From Dehalococcoidia bacterium CG2_30_46_19 (lineage in GTDB: Bacteria > Chloroflexota > Dehalococcoidia > GIF9 > AB-539-J10): a stretch of DNA of 11,049 bases. The DNA lies in contig MNYD01000155.1 in the NCBI GenBank assembly GCA_001872925.1, positions 1 through 11,049 on the forward strand, written 5' to 3'. The translations under genes were made by a program, and so were the position numbers. This document shows, one piece after another, positions 6,404 to 11,049 of the stretch. The first letter of the stretch is position 1. Every line of letters starts with the position of its first letter. The notes under the pieces were generated by a model, which was not told the DNA's origin, did not search any database, and saw nothing but the letters and a program-made list of their open reading frames with translations.

Positions 6404-7066
6404 CTAGCTTATTTCTTCGCTTTTTTCACCCAGCCGCCGCTCTGTGCCTTGCTGTAGCCTTATTATATTTCCACGGTGCTGATAGATGACCATGGCTGTA
6501 GCTGCCAGGCTATAAGCAAGGTAAATGGGCGGGAGATTATAAGCAATGGTCATAGGTATTAATAAACACCATGTGGCAAGGACTGACATTATTGATGCCA
6601 GCGACATATACCTGCTGTTTAGGGCGACTACAGCTAAAACCTCACCGCCGAATATAGCTGCTGGTGGGAAAATAGGTATTAGCGTGCCAAAGAAAGAGGC
6701 TACGCCCCTTCCTCCTTTGAATTTCAGGAATATTGACCAGTTATGTCCTGCTAGCACGGCAAGCCCAGCCATTACTTGAGCTGCCTGGTAATAGTGGATA
6801 TTCGCTCCAGCGATGGTTAACATACCTGAGCCAATAATCACTTTGGCTAAAACAACTGCTCCGGCAGCTTTGCATATATCAAGAACTATGGTTAAAACCC
6901 CTGCCTTAGTTCCTACGGCACGCATCACGTTAGTGCCACCAATCTTGCCACTTCCATATTTGGTGACATCAATACCTTTAGACACCTTGCCAATTATCAA
7001 CCCGAAGGGAATAGAGCCAAGCAAATAAGCGATGACTATTACGCCAACAAACTCAGCGATTATCAT
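6404..7066 (-). CDS. plsY: Acyl-phosphate:glycerol-3-phosphate acyltransferase PlsY
   Basis: Integral membrane enzyme that transfers an acyl chain from acyl-phosphate (made by PlsX) to position 1 of glycerol-3-phosphate, giving lysophosphatidate. The 220 residues contain several hydrophobic segments (about 3-27, 55-78, 95-107, 125-148, 155-175 and 180-195). The three cytosolic PlsY motifs are present: GSGKIGGTNVMRAVG (38-52), GHNWSIFLKFKGGRGVAS (107-124) and HRGNIIRLQQGTERR (197-211). The first motif has K and G where GSGNIGATN is common. The ATG overlaps the der stop (ATGA, 7066-7063), and gpsA follows after 3 bases, so two consecutive steps of lipid synthesis are translationally coupled. 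Confidence 0.96.
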   Translation of the reverse strand: MIIAEFVGVIVIAYLLGSIPFGLIIGKVSKGIDVTKYGSGKIGGTNVMRAVGTKAGVLTIVLDICKAAGAVVLAKVIIGSGMLTIAGANIHYYQAAQVMAGLAVLAGHNWSIFLKFKGGRGVASFFGTLIPIFPPAAIFGGEVLAVVALNSRYMSLASIMSVLATWCLLIPMTIAYNLPPIYLAYSLAATAMVIYQHRGNIIRLQQGTERRLGEKSEEIS

Positions 7067-8403
7067 TTTGCCACCTCCGCCTTTTTGTTGCTTTTATGAC
7101 TGGACCTGGTGAAATTTAGCTGGAGCGACACACCACGGAAGCCAAACTTGGAACGAAGCTTTTTCTCTAAGTACCTCTGGTATGGGGAATAAATCAACTT
7201 TGGGTCGTTGACTTGGAAAACAAAGCTTGCTGGTCTGGACTTATCTTGGTAAGCGCGGATAATTTGTAACCTTCTTGTGCCTACCCGGGGGGGTAAATGA
7301 CTATCCACTGCCTCTTTGATAGCTTCGTTGACTGCTGAGTCTGATAACCGTTTTTGCCTTTCCTGCCATACTTGACAGGCAAGAGGTAAGACACAGTCTA
7401 CCATCTCTCCTGACTTAGCTGAGAGGTAAAGCATAGGTATATAATACATAAATTTTATCCGTTTTTCCAGACGTTGTTTGAATTCCTCCTTCTGTGCCTG
7501 TGGAATGATATCCCATTTATTGACTAACAGCACTATTCCTTTGCCTGCTTCCACGACGTAACTGGCAATATGTAAATCTTGAGCAGTGATAAATTCAGCA
7601 GCATCGAGCAACAGCAGAGCCACATCACATCGGTTAATTGCTTGAAGGGCACGAATTAAGCTGTAGTAATCAATCCCAGCATCCACACGTCCTCTCCGTT
7701 TAATCCCTGCAGTATCAATAAGCAAGATAGTCTTATTATTCCAATTAATCGTGGTGTCGATAGCATCACGAGTCGTTCCTGGTGCTTCATGAACGATGGC
7801 TCTTTCGTAGCCAATCAAGGCATTTAGCAACGTTGATTTGCCCGTATTTGGGCGTCCTATAATAGCTAACTTAATATCTTCTGAGCCTGTAACGCTACTG
7901 AGCACCGGGGTAATAAAGGCCAATACAGCTTCCATTAATTCGTCTATCCCAAGGTTATGATAGGCACTGATTGCTAATGGTGTTCCCATGCCAAGGCGAT
8001 AAAAATCAGCCACTTGATTTACTTGATGTCCTGAATCAACCTTATTTACTGCTAGAACTATCGGTTTGTTGATAGTGCGTAGCATATCAGCTAATTCTTC
8101 ATCAGCGGCAATGATGCCGTCCCTGGCATCCACCATGAAGATAATAACATCGGCCTGAGCGATAGCTACTTCTACTTGGTGCTTGACTTTTTGTTCCAGT
8201 AAAGAGGGAGGCTCTAATTGCCATCCACCGGTGTCAACTATGGTCAGTTCCTGTCCTTGCCAGGAGGTGGACACAAATATTCGGTCTCTGGTAGTTCCAG
8301 GGGAATCACTGATGACGGCGAGGCGCCTGCCTGCCAGACGATTAAGCAAGGTAGACTTGCCTACATTAGGTCGTCCTACAATTGCTACGACTGGCTTTGT
8401 CAT
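7063..8403 (-). CDS. der: Ribosome-assembly GTPase Der (EngA)
   Basis: Double-domain GTPase needed for maturation of the 50S ribosomal subunit; 446 residues, a normal length. GTPase domain 1 has GRPNVGKS (10-17), DTGG (57-60) and NKVD (120-123). Domain 2 has GRPNTGKS (183-190), DTAG (230-233) and NKWD (295-298). A C-terminal KH-like domain follows (about 350-435), ending in a lysine-rich tail. The tandem G domains plus KH domain are unique to Der, so the call is firm. The ATG overlaps the argF stop (ATGA at 8403-8400) and its own stop overlaps the plsY start. Association of der with gpsA or plsY is seen in other bacteria and probably reflects growth-rate-linked housekeeping. Confidence 0.98.
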   Translation of the reverse strand: MTKPVVAIVGRPNVGKSTLLNRLAGRRLAVISDSPGTTRDRIFVSTSWQGQELTIVDTGGWQLEPPSLLEQKVKHQVEVAIAQADVIIFMVDARDGIIAADEELADMLRTINKPIVLAVNKVDSGHQVNQVADFYRLGMGTPLAISAYHNLGIDELMEAVLAFITPVLSSVTGSEDIKLAIIGRPNTGKSTLLNALIGYERAIVHEAPGTTRDAIDTTINWNNKTILLIDTAGIKRRGRVDAGIDYYSLIRALQAINRCDVALLLLDAAEFITAQDLHIASYVVEAGKGIVLLVNKWDIIPQAQKEEFKQRLEKRIKFMYYIPMLYLSAKSGEMVDCVLPLACQVWQERQKRLSDSAVNEAIKEAVDSHLPPRVGTRRLQIIRAYQDKSRPASFVFQVNDPKLIYSPYQRYLEKKLRSKFGFRGVSLQLNFTRSSHKSNKKAEVAK

Positions 8404-9335
8404 TTAGGGTTCCGCTTTGATTTAGTAGGTAAAAGGATTTTGACTAGCAGTGCTTTTTGTAGATGAAGCCTGTTTTCTGCCTGGTCAAAGACTACTGACC
8501 TCGGGTCATCCAATAATCCTGGGGAAATTTCCTCACCATGATGAGCGGGCAAGGGATGCATGAACAAAACATCCTGCCTGGCGAAGGACAACAACCTCTC
8601 ATCCACCTTATAATCGTGAAATGCTAAGCGACGTTTATCTGCTTCTGTATCCTGTCCCATGCTGGTCCATACATCAGTGTATACTATATCAGCGTTTGTG
8701 ACAGCCTCTTCAGGACTAGTGAATAGTTCAATCCTGCTTTGGGATGAGGAGGCAAATTTCTTGCCTTGGCTTAATATTTCTTGATTGATTTCATAGCCTG
8801 CGGGCGAGGCGATGTGAAAATTCATGCCCGTAAGTGAAGTGGCAAGGAGAAGACTGTTGGCCACATTATTGCCATCACCGATGAACGCCATGGTTAAACC
8901 AGCGAGTCTCCCCTTCTTTTCATAAATGGTGAGCAGATCGGAGAGTGCCTGGCAAGGATGTTCCAGGTCAGAAAGCGCGTTGATTACTGGCACCTGTGAA
9001 TATCTGGCCAGTGAAATCAATGTCTTGTGGGAGAAAGTGCGAGCAGCGATGCAATCAACGTAGCGGCTCAACACCTTAGCGACATCGGAAACTGATTCTC
9101 GCTTGTCTAATCCTACTTCTTGAGGGGATAGATAGATAGCATAACCACCCAGCTGATGTATGGCTATCTCAAAGCTAACTCTGGTGCGCAGGGAAGGCTT
9201 TTCAAACAGAAGAGCCAAGGTCTTTCCCGATAGTAGATGTGCTGAATCTTCCTCTTTCAAAGTCATAGCTTGCTCTATGACTTGTTTAATTTCCTGAGGA
9301 CTAAAATCAGATACTGAAAGGAAATCCCTTTTCAT
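8400..9335 (-). CDS. argF: Ornithine carbamoyltransferase
   Basis: Joins carbamoyl phosphate and ornithine to form citrulline in arginine biosynthesis, as a cytoplasmic trimer in this family. The 311 residues match the usual length when started at the ATG at 9335 (MKRDFLSVSDFS); an upstream ATG at 9443 would add 36 unrelated residues and run back across the polA start. Motifs are the carbamoyl-phosphate loop SLRTR (48-52), HPCQALSDL (126-134), the ornithine-side loop DVWTSMGQ (221-228) and FDQAENRLH (283-291). The SMG loop separates it from aspartate carbamoyltransferase. Oddly, the usual HCLP is HPLP (260-263) and the next residues are AHHGEE instead of AHRGEE. The gene is first in argF-der-plsY-gpsA. 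AGGG lies 6 bases before the start. An acetyl- or succinyl-ornithine transcarbamylase is a less likely alternative. Confidence 0.93.
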   Translation of the reverse strand: MKRDFLSVSDFSPQEIKQVIEQAMTLKEEDSAHLLSGKTLALLFEKPSLRTRVSFEIAIHQLGGYAIYLSPQEVGLDKRESVSDVAKVLSRYVDCIAARTFSHKTLISLARYSQVPVINALSDLEHPCQALSDLLTIYEKKGRLAGLTMAFIGDGNNVANSLLLATSLTGMNFHIASPAGYEINQEILSQGKKFASSSQSRIELFTSPEEAVTNADIVYTDVWTSMGQDTEADKRRLAFHDYKVDERLLSFARQDVLFMHPLPAHHGEEISPGLLDDPRSVVFDQAENRLHLQKALLVKILLPTKSKRNPK

Positions 9336-9357
9336 TATTAGCCCTAAAGTGGAGTTT

Positions 9358-9366
9358 AGTATATCA
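9358..9366 (-). promoter_or_regulatory. Extended -10 promoter of the argF-der-plsY-gpsA operon
   Basis: On the minus strand TGATATACT (9366-9358) is an extended -10. The expected start of transcription is near 9351, giving a leader of about 16 bases that includes AGGG before the ATG at 9335. There is no good -35. No arginine-box palindrome is evident in this short region. Confidence 0.55.
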
Positions 9367-9377
9367 CGATTGCCAAA

Positions 9378-9386
9378 TGTTATAAT
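9378..9386 (+). promoter_or_regulatory. Extended -10 promoter overlapping the annotated polA ATG
   Basis: TGTTATAAT (9378-9386) is a perfect extended -10. Its last two bases are the first two bases of the ATG at 9385. Transcription would start at about 9393, so the ATG could not be in this transcript and the GTG at 9394 would be its first codon. Confidence 0.6.
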
Positions 9387-11049
9387 GGCTGAGGTGAACG
9401 CCAAAAGCAAGCCCTTATTGTTACTTTTTGATGGCAATTCCATAGTGCATCGTGCTTTTCATGCTTTGCCTCCGTTAACGGTATCCAAAACGGGCGAGAT
9501 GGTAAATGCCGTTTATGGTTTTGTCAACACGCTGCTCAAAGTAACTGGTGAATTCAAGCCTACTTATTGGGCTTGTGCTTTTGACCGTCCCTCCCCGACA
9601 TTCAGGCATAAGGAGTTCAAGGAATATAAAGCACAGCGGCCTCAAATACCCGAAGAACTTAAAAGGCAAATTAAATTGGTCCATCGGGTTGTGGAATCAC
9701 TCCGTATCCCTATCTTTGAAATAGATGGCTTTGAGGCAGACGACGTTTTAGGAACTCTGGCAAGGAAAGCAAACGAGCAGGGAATCGAGGTTGTGATTGT
9801 TACCGGCGATAATGACATGCTCCAGGTGATATCGTTTGGGGTGAAGGCGCTTATTCCCAAGCGGACTTTCAGCGATACCACCCTTTATGATGAACAAGCG
9901 GTTGAAGGTAGGTATGGTATAAAGTCAACTCAGATTCCTGATTTCAAAGCGCTAGTTGGTGACCCCTCCGATAATATTCCCGGCATACCGAGCGTGGGAG
10001 AGAAAACGGCGGCTAAACTGCTACAGCAATTTGGTGATTTGGAGGGGATACAAGCTCATATTGGCGAAGTGATGCCTGAGAAACTGCGAGCAGTGCTATG
10101 CCAATACCTTCCTCAAACTTTCAAGAACAGGGAATTGACCACAATAGTCAGAGATGTTCCTATTGTCTTCGCTCCAGAGGGCTGTCAAGTGAGTGCTTAT
10201 AACCGAAACGAAGTGGTGAATCTTTTCCGTGAACTTGAGTTCACCAAATTGCTTCCTAGACTACCGCAACACATAGGTGGGGAAGGTATCGGTGCCAAAA
10301 GCGAAGTTCTGGTGGGAACCAGTTATCAGGTGATAAATACTGAGGTAACCTTTAGTGAACTTGTTAACCAACTAAGCAAAGTAGATGATTTCGTTATCCA
10401 TGTTGAGGCTGATGGGAAGCAAGCTATGACAGCAAAGTTGGTAGGAATAACGATATCGATAGCTTCAGGGAAGACATTTTATATACCCTTAGGATACTCT
10501 GGTTTAACTGAACCAATGCAGCTTTCCTTGCCTCAAGTCCTCGTTAGGCTAAAACCAATCTTGGAAGATGCCCGAATAGGGAAGACTAGCTACGATGGTA
10601 AGCGGGATATGATGGTGTTAGTCAACCACGGGGTGAAGTTAGAAAATGTAAATTTTGACGTTATGATTGCCGCTCATCTTGTTGGTGAGAAAAATCTCGA
10701 GCTTAAAGCACTTGCCTTTAACCGACTTGGCGTGGAAACGATGTCTACCGCAGAGCTGGTTGGGACGGGAAAGAATCAAACTTCACTAGCTGAATTAGAA
10801 GTGGAGCAAGTAGCTAAGCATAGTTGTGCCAGTATTGAGGCTATAAGGAAATTAAGGGATAACCTGGAACAGGAATTAAAACAATTGGGACTGTGGATGC
10901 TTTTTTCTCAGGTGGAAATGCCTCTGGTGCCAGTGCTGGTGGTAATGGAGAGAAACGGCATCGCTTTAGATACTAGCTTGCTTGGCGGGCTTTCTGCTCA
11001 CTTGGCTGAGAGATTAGCAAAGCTTGAAGCAGAGATTTATAACAGCATA
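9385..11049 (+). CDS. polA: DNA polymerase I, 3' part cut by window edge
   Basis: Repair and Okazaki-fragment polymerase, open to the right edge (555 codons from the ATG). Numbering from the GTG at 9394, the 5' nuclease domain shows FDGNS (D13), FEADDVLG (D116, D117), VTGDNDMLQ (D139, D141) and the helix-hairpin stretch GDPSDNIPGIPSVGEKTA (189-206), all matching E. coli Pol I spacing. The exonuclease-like domain (about 315-490) reads HVE (336-338) where active enzymes have D-x-E, keeps KRD (403-405), and has S480 near the place of the third-site aspartate, so proofreading is probably lost. The polymerase domain begins at about 500 with the hallmark EMPLVPVLVVMERNGIALD (508-526); the palm and fingers are outside the window. 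The ATG at 9385 has no ribosome site; GTG 9394 gives a typical Pol I N-terminus and is the likely leaderless start. Confidence 0.95.
   Translation, partial: MAEVNAKSKPLLLLFDGNSIVHRAFHALPPLTVSKTGEMVNAVYGFVNTLLKVTGEFKPTYWACAFDRPSPTFRHKEFKEYKAQRPQIPEELKRQIKLVHRVVESLRIPIFEIDGFEADDVLGTLARKANEQGIEVVIVTGDNDMLQVISFGVKALIPKRTFSDTTLYDEQAVEGRYGIKSTQIPDFKALVGDPSDNIPGIPSVGEKTAAKLLQQFGDLEGIQAHIGEVMPEKLRAVLCQYLPQTFKNRELTTIVRDVPIVFAPEGCQVSAYNRNEVVNLFRELEFTKLLPRLPQHIGGEGIGAKSEVLVGTSYQVINTEVTFSELVNQLSKVDDFVIHVEADGKQAMTAKLVGITISIASGKTFYIPLGYSGLTEPMQLSLPQVLVRLKPILEDARIGKTSYDGKRDMMVLVNHGVKLENVNFDVMIAAHLVGEKNLELKALAFNRLGVETMSTAELVGTGKNQTSLAELEVEQVAKHSCASIEAIRKLRDNLEQELKQLGLWMLFSQVEMPLVPVLVVMERNGIALDTSLLGGLSAHLAERLAKLEAEIYNSI

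Noticed and set aside
9336..9443. N-terminal extension of argF from an ATG at 9443
   Set aside because: The 36 extra residues do not look like OTC sequence, would cover the polA start and both promoters, and the ATG at 9335 gives the normal family length.
1..11049. Mobile elements, CRISPR arrays, tRNA or rRNA genes, defence or toxin modules
   Set aside because: Nearly every base belongs to ten recognisable housekeeping or stress genes, and no array, integrase, transposase or RNA-gene signature was seen.

Overview
The window is a compact, gene-dense bacterial chromosome segment carrying ten protein-coding genes and about 240 bp of non-coding DNA in total. GC content looks mid-40s by eye. The gene set (argF-der-plsY-gpsA, dnaJ, hsp20, a ClpB/ClpC-type ATPase, polA) and the protein flavour resemble Dehalococcoidia-like Chloroflexota. 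That assignment is an inference from general familiarity and was not tested by any search. I see no mobile element, CRISPR array, tRNA, rRNA, phage gene or toxin/defence cassette.

Left part (1-5450), protein quality control. A tRNA nucleotidyltransferase-type gene, cut by the left edge, follows a Clp/Hsp100 ATPase gene on the minus strand with an 18-base gap. Divergent from clpC is hsp20, a small heat-shock protein. A Nudix hydrolase gene of the CoA-pyrophosphatase type lies tail-to-tail with hsp20, 2 bases apart. It is divergent from dnaJ. Hsp20 holds unfolding proteins, DnaJ passes substrate to DnaK (not in the window), and the Clp ATPase unfolds proteins, probably for ClpP.

Right part (5447-11049), housekeeping. 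A tightly coupled minus-strand operon, argF-der-plsY-gpsA, has junctions of a 4-base overlap, a 4-base overlap and a 3-base gap. It combines arginine biosynthesis, ribosome assembly and the first steps of phospholipid synthesis: GpsA makes glycerol-3-phosphate and PlsY acylates it. polA diverges from argF and runs off the right edge.

The regulatory picture is the most informative non-coding content. All three divergent intergenic regions carry recognisable sigma-70-type promoters in both directions. Three of the six have an extended -10 (TGnTATAAT or TGnTATACT) and a fourth has TGnTAAAAT. The Nudix and polA promoters sit so close to the start codon that leaderless mRNAs starting at GTG are predicted. 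No CIRCE operator is visible at the heat-shock genes. A shared 9-mer, GTAAAGCTT, occurs in both stress-gene promoter regions.

I found no convincing new biological system. The points worth a second look are sequence-level oddities: an ArgF with HPLP instead of HCLP, a PolA with a decayed proofreading site, a Clp ATPase mixing ClpB and ClpC features, a GpsA with an atypical nucleotide-binding loop, predicted leaderless starts, and convergent genes packed stop to stop.
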